Positions 34,534-44,400 of a DNA stretch of 64,000 nt are shown here, piece after piece. This DNA comes from Roseivirga pacifica (GTDB lineage: Bacteria > Bacteroidota > Bacteroidia > Cytophagales > Cyclobacteriaceae). The DNA is taken from positions 308,501-372,500 of the forward strand of contig NZ_FOIR01000004.1 of NCBI RefSeq assembly GCF_900111145.1, given 5' to 3'. The translations under genes and the position numbers were made by a program. Positions within the stretch are counted from its first letter, which is position 1. Each line of letters begins with the position of its first letter. Under the pieces are notes generated by a model, which worked only from the letters and a program-made list of their open reading frames with translations, was not told the origin of the DNA and made no database searches.

Positions 34534-35281
34534 ACCTTTTGGGTTAATTATCCTGCTTATTCTCAGCCTTGCTCTGCAAAGCTGTAACAGAAAATTCCTT
34601 GGGTTCAATTTCCATCGAGACGATGTGCTGGTGCAAGAAATTGACTACGACTATTTGAGCACCCGTACCAAATTCAAGTACAAAAACGGTGACGACAAAA
34701 CGAAGGCTACGGCCAGAATGCGCATTAAAAAAGATAGCCTCATTTGGTTCTCATTAACCCCAGGCGTTGGTATTGAGGCCGCCAGAGGCAGAATTACCAA
34801 AGACTCACTCATTCTTGTTGATCGCATTAATAAAGAATATTACGCCTTTTCCTTTGCTGAGCTTAGTGCGCAATACAACTTTCAGTTTTCTTACAATCTA
34901 TTTCAGTCGGTACTAATTGGCGACTTGCCCATTCCTAGAAGAAAAGGAGACCAAGTTGTTAAAAAGGGCAACAATCAAGTAATTATTCAAACCGAAGGGC
35001 CGTTAAAAATCAACAACACGATTGGGCCAAAGACTGCACGCCTCGAAAATTTATATGCCAGTACTAGCGAAAGCCTTAACACGTTAGAGATTAAGTACGG
35101 GGAATTTAAGCCCCTGAACGAGAAAGCGTTTGCAAATAAAGCCTTGATGATACTAACTTACTTCACCGAAGGTAAAAAGCAGCAAGCCACTGTAGACATT
35201 GAACATAATAGAGTACAAATTGAAGATAGCTCACTCAGTTTCCCATTTTCTATCCCAGACAGGTACACGCTGCATAAGTAG
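34511..35281 (+). CDS. DUF4292 lipoprotein (LolA-like fold)
   Basis: The 256-aa lipoprotein has the lipobox LALQSC (Cys near residue 25) and the beta-rich DUF4292 sequence of Bacteroidota. Conserved parts are DYDYLSTRTKFKYKNGD near residue 44, RMRIKKDSLIWFSLTPGVGIEAARG near 70, and DSLILVDRINKEYY near 98. The family is thought to resemble LolA/LolB lipoprotein carriers, so lipid or lipoprotein handling in the periplasm is possible. It begins with TTG at 34511, overlapping the TPR gene by 23 bases, and the downstream envC-like frame begins inside its 3' end. The three genes thus form a tightly packed unit. Confidence 0.85.
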   Translation: MQTKHTTKPFGLIILLILSLALQSCNRKFLGFNFHRDDVLVQEIDYDYLSTRTKFKYKNGDDKTKATARMRIKKDSLIWFSLTPGVGIEAARGRITKDSLILVDRINKEYYAFSFAELSAQYNFQFSYNLFQSVLIGDLPIPRRKGDQVVKKGNNQVIIQTEGPLKINNTIGPKTARLENLYASTSESLNTLEIKYGEFKPLNEKAFANKALMILTYFTEGKKQQATVDIEHNRVQIEDSSLSFPFSIPDRYTLHK

Positions 35282-36449
35282 TGCATTTGCCCTCCTATTT
35301 TTTGTGTTGCTGGCACCATTGGCTTCAGCTCAAAACACACGGGCCGAACTGGAAAAGCAAAAGCAAGAGCTGCTTCGGAAAATAAACGAGAACCAAAAGA
35401 TCCTTGATCAAACTGCTGCACAGCGCAACACCTCACTTGGTAGGTTAAAAGCGCTGAACAATCAAATCACATCTCGCGCCACACTAATCAAAGCGATTAA
35501 TGATGAAATGGCCGTTCTGGACGATGAGATTGCAGAAGACCAAAGCATTATCGAGGCCATGGATCGCGACTTGGCAGCACTGAAAGAAGAGTACGCTAAA
35601 ATGGTTTACGCCACTCAAAAAACCAGTTCAGGCTTCAATAAGCTCACTTTCCTATTTGCTTCTCAAACTTTCAACCAGCTCTTTATGCGCTTTAAGTATA
35701 TAGAACAATATGCCGATGCCAGAAAGAAGCAAAGCGAACAGATTCAGATTGTTCAAGCCAATTTGAATGAGCAAATCGCTGAAATAGAGCAGCAAAAGCA
35801 AGACAAACAAGCTTTGTTAGATGAAGAGCTTTCTGAAAACAAAAAACTACAAAATCTCAGGGGCGAGCAGCGCCAGCTCATTAGTACGCTGGAAAAACAA
35901 GCCAATAAAATTCAAGATGAGTTAGAAAAACAACGCGCCTCTGAGCGCGAGCTGACCAATCGTATTGATGAAATCATCGAGGCCGAAAGGTTAGCTGCGG
36001 CCGCATCTTCTGCCGATATGTCTACCCTCAGCAAAGAGTTTTCAGACAACATGGGCAAATTGCCGTGGCCTGTTGACGGTGGCTTTATCTCATCAAAATA
36101 CGGTAAGCACCGCCACCCAACACTAAAGCGGGTTACACTAAACAACAAAGGCATCGATATTCAAACGGCTAAAGATGCAGATGTGAAGGCGGTGTTCTCT
36201 GGCAAGGTAGTTGGCGTTATGAGTATTCAGGGCCAAGGCATTACGGTGCTTATTCAGCATGGCGATTATTTTTCGGCCTATTCACGCCTAAAAGCGGTAA
36301 CCGTAAAAAAAGGCGATCAAATAATTGCCGGCCAAAGGCTTGGGCAGGTTTTAACCAATGGAGACAACGTTTCCGAACTAAAATTTCGCATTAACGATAA
36401 GAATGGAACCGTTAATCCTGAAATATGGCTCCAAAGCAAAATCAATTGA
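35220..36449 (+). CDS. EnvC-like murein hydrolase activator with degenerate LytM domain
   Basis: The protein of about 409 aa has a signal peptide (FALLFFVLLAPLASAQ, ending near residue 38) and a long coiled coil (about 42-265, rich in Glu, Gln and Lys). The C-terminal LytM/M23 domain (about 285-405) has lost its zinc ligands: the HxxxD site reads NKGID, the YAHL segment reads YSRL, and the final HxH segment reads ELKFRIN. This matches EnvC proteins, which activate amidases for septum splitting without cutting peptidoglycan themselves. Start choice is uncertain: TTG at 35220 or 35199, both inside the DUF4292 gene in another frame; no ATG fits. Genes tatA and gatA follow. Confidence 0.83.
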   Translation: MKIAHSVSHFLSQTGTRCISSAFALLFFVLLAPLASAQNTRAELEKQKQELLRKINENQKILDQTAAQRNTSLGRLKALNNQITSRATLIKAINDEMAVLDDEIAEDQSIIEAMDRDLAALKEEYAKMVYATQKTSSGFNKLTFLFASQTFNQLFMRFKYIEQYADARKKQSEQIQIVQANLNEQIAEIEQQKQDKQALLDEELSENKKLQNLRGEQRQLISTLEKQANKIQDELEKQRASERELTNRIDEIIEAERLAAAASSADMSTLSKEFSDNMGKLPWPVDGGFISSKYGKHRHPTLKRVTLNNKGIDIQTAKDADVKAVFSGKVVGVMSIQGQGITVLIQHGDYFSAYSRLKAVTVKKGDQIIAGQRLGQVLTNGDNVSELKFRINDKNGTVNPEIWLQSKIN

Positions 36450-36527
36450 ACGGCCTTGCAAAAAAAAACGTTCTTTTAGGTGGGTGTTCCGATTAGGATT
36501 CACCAACTTCGAGTCTTAATAATTGAC

Positions 36528-36535
36528 TATCTTTG
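36528..36535 (+). promoter_or_regulatory. -7 promoter box for tatA-gatA
   Basis: TATCTTTG matches TAnnTTTG and ends 23 bases before the tatA ATG. No TTG -33 box is found about 19 bases upstream. Confidence 0.45.
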
Positions 36536-36558
36536 TAAAAATTTTATTATAAACGTTT

Positions 36559-36756
36559 ATGGAAACAATATTTGCGATAGGAATGCCAGGAGGGCCAGAG
36601 TGGATATTCATTATCCTAGCAATCTTGCTTCTTTTTGGTGCGAAGAGAATTCCAGACTTGGCCAGAGGCTTAGGTAAAGGAATCAGAGAATTTAAGGATG
36701 CCACCAAAGAAATCAAGAAAGAGGTGGATGACGCAGGGAAGGAAATCGATAAGTAA
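36559..36756 (+). CDS. tatA: Twin-arginine translocase subunit TatA/E
   Basis: A 65-aa protein with the TatA plan: short N-terminus ([15 protein letters not shown]), one membrane segment ([17 protein letters not shown], about 16-32), then an amphipathic helix ([19 protein letters not shown]) and a charged tail. The conserved [17 protein letters not shown] hinge is intact. TatA forms the pore for folded proteins with twin-Arg signals. No tatC is in the window. It sits between envC and gatA; gatA begins 12 bases after its stop. Confidence 0.93.
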   Translation: METIFAIGMPGGPEWIFIILAILLLFGAKRIPDLARGLGKGIREFKDATKEIKKEVDDAGKEIDK

Positions 36757-36768
36757 TTCGCTAATATT

Positions 36769-38196
36769 TTGAAGTCGTATCATCGTTTAGATGAGATTCA
36801 AAATGACCTATACCTTGGTAACACAACTTGCTCTGAGCTTGTAGAACACTACCTAAAAAACATTGAAGACAAACAGTCGCTCAATGCTTTTATAGAAGTG
36901 TATAAAGAAGAAGCACTAGAGAGAGCAGTTCAGATAGACGAAAAAATTAAAACTAAAAAGGCCGGCAAATTAGCCGGCTTAGTTTTTGGCATTAAGGATC
37001 TTCTGTGTTACCAAAACCACCAAGTAAGTGGTGGCAGTAAAATCCTCGAAGGTTTCGAATCTCAATTTACCGCAACAGCTGTTCAGCGTTTGTTAAATGA
37101 AGACGCCATTGTAATTGGTCGCCAAAACTGCGATGAATTCGGCATGGGCTCTTCTAACGAAAACTCAGCCTTTGGCCATGTAAAGAATGCTGCCGATGAA
37201 AGCCGCGTACCCGGTGGTTCATCTGGAGGTTCGGCCGTAGCTGTGCAAGCCGACATGTGCTTGGTATCGCTTGGCACCGACACTGGCGGATCGGTAAGGC
37301 AACCAGCATCGTTTTGCGGTATTGTGGGTATCAAACCTACGTATTCTCGCGTTTCGCGCTGGGGACTTCTTGCATACGCCTCGTCATTCGATACAATTGG
37401 CGTCTTTGCCAAGTCTGTAGCAGACTGCGAGCTGGTATTGCAAACCATCGGTGGTCACGACCCTAACGATGCTACCTCATCTAGAGAGCCAATAAAACCT
37501 GTTTTAGTAACAAAGGGCAAATACAAGGTGGCTTACCTCAAAGAAGCACTTTCAAGCGAAGGTGTTCAAGGAGAGGTGAAGGACACATTAAAGTCAACGC
37601 TCGCTCAACTGCAAAGTGACGACCATACGGTTGAGGCCATTGAGTTTCCGCTGTTAAAGCACGCACTGCCAACCTACTACATCCTCACTACTGCCGAGTC
37701 TAGCACGAATCTTAGCCGCTATGATGGCGCTCATTATGGGCACCGTAGTGCACAAAGCGAAGATTTGGAGAGCATGTACAAAAACTCGCGCACCGAAGGC
37801 TTTGGAGATGAAGTGAGAAGAAGAATTATGCTAGGCACTTTTGTGCTTAGTGCCGATTATCACGATGCTTACTTTAAAAAAGCACAAGAGGTACGCAGAT
37901 TAATAAAGGATGCTACCGAAAAAATTCTTTCGGAATACGACTTTATTGTTATACCAACTAGCCCTACAACTGCGTTCCCAATAGGAGCAAACGACCAAAA
38001 CCCATTACAAATGTACATGGCCGATTTGTTCACCGTTCAGGCCTCTGTTAGCGGTATTCCTGCCATTTCAATCCCAATGGGAAAAGACCAAAACAACCTA
38101 CCGATTGGAATACAAGTAATGACAAAGGCTTTCGAAGAAGATAAAATTTTCGCATTTTCGAAGTATTTAATGAAAGAAGCCCAGCTTGATTCATGA
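36769..38196 (+). CDS. gatA: Asp-tRNA(Asn)/Glu-tRNA(Gln) amidotransferase subunit A
   Basis: GatA hydrolyses glutamine to supply ammonia for converting mischarged Glu-tRNA(Gln) or Asp-tRNA(Asn). The 475-aa protein is an amidase-signature enzyme with the Ser-cisSer-Lys triad. Lys lies in FGIKDLL (about residue 77), the Gly/Ser-rich PGGSSGGSAVAV near 146-157, and GTDTGGSVRQPA near 167-178 carries the nucleophile. The start is TTG at 36769, giving the usual short N-terminal helix (KSYHRLDEIQNDL); no nearby ATG fits. It lies 12 bases after tatA and its stop overlaps the next ATG (ATGA). gatB and gatC are elsewhere. Confidence 0.93.
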   Translation: MKSYHRLDEIQNDLYLGNTTCSELVEHYLKNIEDKQSLNAFIEVYKEEALERAVQIDEKIKTKKAGKLAGLVFGIKDLLCYQNHQVSGGSKILEGFESQFTATAVQRLLNEDAIVIGRQNCDEFGMGSSNENSAFGHVKNAADESRVPGGSSGGSAVAVQADMCLVSLGTDTGGSVRQPASFCGIVGIKPTYSRVSRWGLLAYASSFDTIGVFAKSVADCELVLQTIGGHDPNDATSSREPIKPVLVTKGKYKVAYLKEALSSEGVQGEVKDTLKSTLAQLQSDDHTVEAIEFPLLKHALPTYYILTTAESSTNLSRYDGAHYGHRSAQSEDLESMYKNSRTEGFGDEVRRRIMLGTFVLSADYHDAYFKKAQEVRRLIKDATEKILSEYDFIVIPTSPTTAFPIGANDQNPLQMYMADLFTVQASVSGIPAISIPMGKDQNNLPIGIQVMTKAFEEDKIFAFSKYLMKEAQLDS

Positions 38197-39539
38197 GAAA
38201 GGTAAAACTCTATTTCCTATTACTTTTTACAACTAGCCTTGCAGCCCTTGGCCAAGAACAGGAGCTTGCACTGGCCGAAGTTTATGACTACGCACCAGAT
38301 TTTAGTTACGAAGAGATAGAAAGGAGGTACAACAACCTTGGGTTAGAGATTGACATTGCCTTTAATGATAGAGTTGATGCTTTCATCAATTACTTTACAG
38401 TTCGCGAGCGTGGTTACACCCGCGAAATGCTGCGCAGAAAGGAAGTTTACTTCCCTATTTTTGAAAAATACCTAGCCGAATACAAACTCCCACAGGAACT
38501 TAAATACTTACCTATTATTGAGTCTGGTCTTAATCCTGGCGCAGTTTCTAGACCAAAGGCCGTTGGGCTATGGCAGTTTATGGCGCCTACCGGCAAAGAG
38601 CAAGGGCTAAAAATAGACTGGTACATTGACGAAAGGATGGATCCTGAAAAAGCGACTGAAGCTGCTTGCAAATACATTGCTTGGCTTTACCGCATTTTCG
38701 ATGATTGGAAGTTAACCTTAGCAGCCTACAACTCTGGTATCGGCAACGTGCAACGTGCCATCCGAAGAGCTGGAAACAAACACGATTTTTGGGAAGTTTA
38801 CCGTTTTCTACCGCGTGAGACACGTTCTTACGTACCGCAATTTGCGGCTGTGCTCTACACCATGGAATATGCCGATGAGCACAACCTGTATACGGAAGAG
38901 CCACTCTACCCTACCCCATACGAAGAAGTTGAAGTTAACCAGTTTGTTTACTTAAAAGCATTTGCCGAAGAAGGAGGCATGGACCTAGAGGAACTGCGCA
39001 TGCTCAACCCATCGATTAAGAAAGATGCTATTCCAGAAAATGCCAAAAACTTTAAACTGAGAGTTCCGGTGCAACATATGCCAAACTTTGAACTAAACAG
39101 AGAAACCATTTTGGCCAAAGCAGCAGATGGTAAAACTGAGTTTGAGAAGATGGCTAAAAATATGCCTGGCAGTACTTTTGGTAAAGAGAAGGTAGTTTAC
39201 AGAGTGCGCAGTGGCGATGTACTTGGCAAAATTGCACTGAAATACAACGTGCGTGTCACGGACATCAGGGCTTGGAACAATTTGAGAGGCTCCATGATTC
39301 GCGTGGGCCAAAGACTTACCCTATACACCGGTCCAGACTTTCTTACCGACAACACCATGGTACAGAGCAAACCAAAAGACCAGCCAATCCCGGCATCTAA
39401 GGTTCATGTTGTTCAGCCTGGCGACACGCTATGGGACATCAGCCGCATGTATAAAGGTTTGAGTATCGAAAAACTCAAGACCCTTAACAACCTTAAAAAT
39501 AACCAGCTAAAACCTGGTATGAAGCTGAAAGTTGGTTAA
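38193..39539 (+). CDS. Lytic transglycosylase with two LysM domains (MltD-like)
   Basis: The enzyme cleaves peptidoglycan glycan strands, forming 1,6-anhydro-MurNAc ends, in the periplasm. The 448-aa protein has a signal peptide (YFLLLFTTSLAALG, cleavage near 20) and an SLT domain (about 95-230) with catalytic Glu110 in LPIIESGLNP, then VGLWQFMAPTG and LAAYNSGIGNV motifs. Two LysM domains follow, about 335-380 (YRVRSGDVLGKIALKYN) and 403-447 (HVVQPGDTLWDISRMY). This resembles MltD. It starts in an ATGA overlap with the gatA stop. It is the last gene of this group before the 117-base gap to the DUF4837 gene. Confidence 0.93.
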   Translation: MRKVKLYFLLLFTTSLAALGQEQELALAEVYDYAPDFSYEEIERRYNNLGLEIDIAFNDRVDAFINYFTVRERGYTREMLRRKEVYFPIFEKYLAEYKLPQELKYLPIIESGLNPGAVSRPKAVGLWQFMAPTGKEQGLKIDWYIDERMDPEKATEAACKYIAWLYRIFDDWKLTLAAYNSGIGNVQRAIRRAGNKHDFWEVYRFLPRETRSYVPQFAAVLYTMEYADEHNLYTEEPLYPTPYEEVEVNQFVYLKAFAEEGGMDLEELRMLNPSIKKDAIPENAKNFKLRVPVQHMPNFELNRETILAKAADGKTEFEKMAKNMPGSTFGKEKVVYRVRSGDVLGKIALKYNVRVTDIRAWNNLRGSMIRVGQRLTLYTGPDFLTDNTMVQSKPKDQPIPASKVHVVQPGDTLWDISRMYKGLSIEKLKTLNNLKNNQLKPGMKLKVG

Positions 39540-39656
39540 GAAAAACCAATCAACTAAATTTTTAGTAGATTTTTCTTGCTAATGATTTGAGAATTCTATT
39601 CCTTTCAAACATAGTCTTGTTCAAGACGTTTATTAGGTAGTTAAATAGCATAGTTT

Positions 39657-40769
39657 ATGAGAAAGTTAGCGCTCTTATTTTTAGTTGTATTCACTGTATT
39701 TGCTTGTATTCAGAGTGAAGACAAAGGGGAATCTACTGACAAGGATGGAAAAACTACAAAGACAAAAAAACGCTCAGTAGCCCTACCTGACGCATCTGGC
39801 GAGCCAGGTGAAATAGTGATTATTGTTAATAAGAAAAAGTACGATGGACCATTGGGCGATGCTCTGAAGGAAGTGTTTCTTGAAAACGTTCCTGGACTTA
39901 CTCGCTCAGAACCGCTGTTCACTGTTAGGGTAATTGAGCCTTTCGAGTTCAACAGAATATTCAAAATTGCCAGAAATATTGTTTACGTATCTTCTTTTGA
40001 AGGTAACGCTGCCGCAGACAAATGGCTTCAGGGTATTTACAGCGAAGAATCCAGACAACGCATTATGAATAATCCAGATTCGTTTATGCAAACTTCTGGT
40101 GACCAATATGCGGAAGGGCAAAATATTTTGCAGCTGTATGGTAAAGATGATGCTACGCTAATCAAAAACCTGAAAGAAAACGCTAGCCTAATTCAGAATT
40201 ACTTTAACATGGCCGAGCGCAAGCGCCTTGCAGAAACCATTCGCATGTCTTCAGCTTCTAGGGCTATTTTAAATAAGGTTAACAACAAACTTGATATCAA
40301 CATTAAAATACCAGCTGGCTACGAGCTTGCCATGCTAGAAGATGACTTTATGTGGGTGAGATTTTTACCTGCCGTTGGAGCCAACAAGAACCTTATTGTT
40401 TACGAAAAAGAATACGAAAGCCAAGACGAGTTCACTCCCGAAAACATCATCAAGTTGAGAAATGAGGTAGGTCAAAAGTATGTGTATGGTGACCCTGAAA
40501 ACCCAGAGTCGTACATGGTAACCGAAACCAAATACATGAAGCCAATTACCCGCACCATCGATTTCAACGGCCACTATACTGTGGAAATGAAAGGTGCATG
40601 GAAAACTAACAACCTATCGGTAGGTGGTACATTTGTGAGCTACACTTTTGTAGACGAAGAAACCAACAAGCTATACTATGTTGAAGGCTTTGTAATTCAC
40701 CCGAACGAAGATCATAGAGAATTGATTAGAGAAATGGAGTCTTTGATCACAACCTTTAAAGCTAGCTAG
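39657..40769 (+). CDS. DUF4837 lipoprotein
   Basis: The 370-aa lipoprotein has lipobox VFTVFAC (Cys near residue 17) and an N-terminal linker rich in Lys, Asp and Thr. The DUF4837 domain (from about residue 50) opens with GEPGEIVIIVNKKKYDGPLGDALKEVF and has MWVRFLPAVGANKNLIVYEKEY near 230 and YYVEGFVIHPNEDHRELIREMESLI near the end. The family is found widely in Bacteroidota, next to ruvA and sprA, and its function is not known; placement suggests a link to envelope or secretion. A terminator follows at 40823-40850. Confidence 0.86.
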   Translation: MRKLALLFLVVFTVFACIQSEDKGESTDKDGKTTKTKKRSVALPDASGEPGEIVIIVNKKKYDGPLGDALKEVFLENVPGLTRSEPLFTVRVIEPFEFNRIFKIARNIVYVSSFEGNAAADKWLQGIYSEESRQRIMNNPDSFMQTSGDQYAEGQNILQLYGKDDATLIKNLKENASLIQNYFNMAERKRLAETIRMSSASRAILNKVNNKLDINIKIPAGYELAMLEDDFMWVRFLPAVGANKNLIVYEKEYESQDEFTPENIIKLRNEVGQKYVYGDPENPESYMVTETKYMKPITRTIDFNGHYTVEMKGAWKTNNLSVGGTFVSYTFVDEETNKLYYVEGFVIHPNEDHRELIREMESLITTFKAS

Positions 40770-40822
40770 CAATAATCGGCATAGAGTAAGGTGTAAGAGT
40801 AGGAATATTATTATTTTTAGCG

Positions 40823-40850
40823 GTGGCAAGTTTTACTTGCCACTTTTGTT
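40823..40850 (+). terminator. Terminator after the DUF4837 gene
   Basis: GTGGCAAG (40823-40830) pairs with CTTGCCAC (40836-40843) around TTTTA and is followed by a T-rich tail, 54 bases after the stop and just ahead of ruvA. Confidence 0.8.
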
Positions 40851-40868
40851 TTTATATACAGCCAAACT

Positions 40869-41462
40869 ATGTTCTCATATCTCAACGGAAAACTCGCTTA
40901 CAAAGACCCAACTTTTGTTATTATCGATATTAATGGCGTAGGGTACGATGTGAAAATTTCGCTCCACACATTTTCCCAAATCAAAGATCAGGAGAACATT
41001 AAACTGCACACTTACCTCCACATAAAAGAAGACGCACACACACTTTTTGGCTTTGCAGAAGACAAGGAGAAAAAGCTCTTTTTACAACTCATTTCAATAT
41101 CGGGAGTTGGCCCTTCAACCGGACTAATGGTACTCTCTTCGCTAGGCCCTCACGAAACTGAGCAAGCCATTTTGAGCGAAGATGTTCGGACCATTCAGGG
41201 CGTGAAAGGTATAGGCGCTAAAACAGCCCAACGCATAATCTTAGAGCTAAAAGATAAGGTAGGAAAAGACGGTGATTCAGACTCGCTGATAAATATTCCT
41301 AGTTCCAATCGCAATGCTATAAGAAACGAAGCGTTGGCAGCGTTAGTAACACTAGGCATCAATAAAAACGCAGCACAAAAAAGCATTGACAAAATACTAA
41401 AACAAAATTCAGGGGACTTAAGCCTAGAAGACCTGATTAAACTAGCTTTAAAAGCTGCCTAA
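40869..41462 (+). CDS. ruvA: Holliday junction helicase subunit RuvA
   Basis: RuvA binds four-way junctions and loads the RuvB motor in recombination and repair. The 197-aa protein has the N-terminal OB domain (MFSYLNGKLAYKDPTFVIIDINGVGYDV), two helix-hairpin-helix motifs (LISISGVGPSTGL near 77-89 and VKGIGAKTAQRIILELK near 112-128) and the C-terminal RuvB-contact domain (about 150-197). Length is normal. sprA begins 15 bases after the stop, a gene order seen in many Bacteroidota. ruvB is not in the window. Confidence 0.95.
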   Translation: MFSYLNGKLAYKDPTFVIIDINGVGYDVKISLHTFSQIKDQENIKLHTYLHIKEDAHTLFGFAEDKEKKLFLQLISISGVGPSTGLMVLSSLGPHETEQAILSEDVRTIQGVKGIGAKTAQRIILELKDKVGKDGDSDSLINIPSSNRNAIRNEALAALVTLGINKNAAQKSIDKILKQNSGDLSLEDLIKLALKAA

Positions 41463-41477
41463 GGGACCTTAAAATAC

Positions 41478-44400
41478 TTGACTCGCAGCTATCACATATT
41501 AATCTTCAACCTGATATGCGTAGGCCTGCTGAGCTTGGCTCAGCCTGTCTTTGGATTTCAGCAAGACACTACTGCCAACCGCCAGGACACGGCCAAGTAT
41601 GTGCCTTCGCCTTATCCCAAATACCAACGTAACTTCTCGCCTATTGCACCTTTAGGTGGTAGGCCCGTTCGTTCTCCGCTTTGGTTTAACCGCCCAGCTT
41701 ATCTCAACCAAATTTCGAGGTTAGATACTGGTCGAAGCATGGTTTATGGAGAACAAATAGGAGGATCTCTTTTAAGACCGCCTTTGCGAGTACCCTTCAA
41801 CCAAGTACTCCAACAAAAACTTTCTGATGGCAACAGAGAGTTCTTTGAGCAAAAAGCAAAGGCCCAAGATGGAGAAAGTGCGGTAGCCAACCGTGGCAGA
41901 CTAATTCCTCCCATAGCCTTAAACCCTTTCTTCGATAGGCTCTTTGGAGGAGACCAAATATTAATCAATACAAGTGGTTCGGTATTACTCGATTTTGGAG
42001 CTCGCTTTCAGCGGGTAGACAACCCTGCCATTCCTGTTCGGCAGCAGCGAAACGGCACCTTTGAATTCGACCAAAACATTGGAATGAACCTGGAAGGAAC
42101 TATCGGTTCCAAACTGAGGATAAACGCCAACTTCAACAACAACAACTCTTTCGACTTTGAAAATCAATTAAAGGTGGAGTTTTCCGGCTTAGAATCGGAT
42201 ATTATTAAAACGCTTGAAGTAGGTAACGTGAGCATGCCAATTGACAATAGCTTGATTACGGGTGCACAAAACCTCTTTGGCTTTAAAACCCAGATGCAAT
42301 TTGGCCGACTATATGTTACCGCCTTGGCGGCATCTCAGCGCGGTAGTACAGAAAGCATAGAAATTGATGGAGGCGTTCAACGCAATGAATTCGAAATACG
42401 AGCCTCAGATTACGATGAAAACAGACACTTTTTCCTGGGCCACTTTTTCCGAGACAATTTCGAAAACTGGCTAGGCAGTATCCCTTCGATAATTTCTGGT
42501 GTTCAAATTAGTCGAGTTGAGGTTTACGTGCTCAACAGAAACAACAATACCGAAACCCTAAGAAATTTTGTTGCCCTAATGGACCTTGGAGAGGGCGACA
42601 ACATTTACCAGCAAGGCAATTCGTTTGTAGGTCCCGGAACGCCTGGCTCCCCTACCGCCAACAGTGCCAACGACTTATTCACCAACATGACGGCAAACCC
42701 CAGCCTGCGACAGTCAGACCAAGTGAGTACCATTCTGGAATCCCAGCACGGCCTTGAACGCGGGCAAGACTTTGTAAGGGTAACAGGTGCACGTAAGCTC
42801 GATCCTTCCGAATATTATTTCAATAGAGAGTTGGGTATTCTTACCATGAGCAGACAACTGCAAAACGATGAAGTGCTAGGTGTATCTTTTGAATACAACT
42901 ACCAAGGCAGAAATTATAAAGTAGGTGAAGTAACTGAGGACTATCAAAACAGGCCTGAAGACGAAGTGATTTTCTTAAAGATGCTTCGCCCAAATAAGAT
43001 CAACACACAAGTACCCACTTGGGACTTGATGCTAAAAAACATCTATAACCTGAATGCAGCACAGATTGACCGCTCTTCCTTCCAACTGCGCGTAATCTAT
43101 CGGGATGACGACACCGGAATTGACAACCCAAGCTTGCATGAGGGAGAAAGAACCAAAGACGTTCCGCTGGTTGAGTTAATGGGACTAGACAGGCTAAACC
43201 AAAATGGTGACCCGCAGAAAGACGGCAACTTTGACTATGTAGAAGGCGTGACGATAAACCCAGAACGAGGTTTTATGATGTTTCCATATTTGGAGCCCTT
43301 TGGCGAAAGAATGGAAAACCAATTCCTACCGAACGAACAGTTTTTAAAAGATAAATATGTGTTCGACACGCTTTATCAAACTACCCGCGCTGATGCCCAA
43401 CAAGTTTCTAGACTAAACAAATACTACATAAAAGGAAGTCTGCAGTCAGGTTCTGCTAGCGAGATAAACCTCAATGCATTTCAGGTAGCAGAAGGCAGCG
43501 TGGTGGTAACTGCCGGAGGCACCCCACTAATAGAAGGTACCGACTACACGGTAGACTACTCCCTTGGAAGAGTAACCATTATCAATCCTTCGATCCTTAA
43601 TTCTGGCAAGAAAATCCGTGTAACTTTTGAGAAAGCCGACCTCTTTAACTTTCAGGCCAGAAACCTATTAGGAACAAGGCTAGACTATGTACTGAACGAC
43701 CAAACCAACTTTGGCTTCACACTAATGCACTTAAACGAGCGGCCACAGCTTTCGCGTGTAAGCATTGGTAACGAACCGGTAAGCAACACCGTTTGGGGGC
43801 TCGATTGGAATTATAGTGCTGACTCTCGTTTTCTAACCCGAATGGTAGATGCGCTGCCATTTATCGACACTAAAGCTCCTTCTAAAATCACATTCCGTGG
43901 AGAGTTTGCCCAGCTAATTCCGGGTACGACCAACGAGGTAGAAGGTGTGGGCACTTCATACATTGACGACTTCGAAGCCATTGCCACTCCATTTAGCCTT
44001 TCCAATCCGCAAAGCTGGAAACACGGTTCGGTTCCTAAAACCGACAACAACAGGTTCGATAAGAGTGGTCAAACTTCAGACAGACTTGGAGCCAACTATA
44101 AAAGGGCAAGAATTTCATGGTACTCAATCGACAATGTATTCTACCGATCTACCGGCACCAACAGGCCAGCCAACATTACGCCAGACGATTTAGAGAATCA
44201 CTACGTTCGTTCCATTGGTCAAAACGAGGTGATTAAAAGAGATGCACAACAAATAAATGTAAACGAACCAAGTTTCGACATTGCCTACTACCCTTCCGAA
44301 AGAGGTATTTACAACTACAATCCCGATCTAAATCCTGACGGAACAATGAAGGATCCGAAAAGTAACTTCGGAGCCATTACACGAGCCATCACCAACGAGG

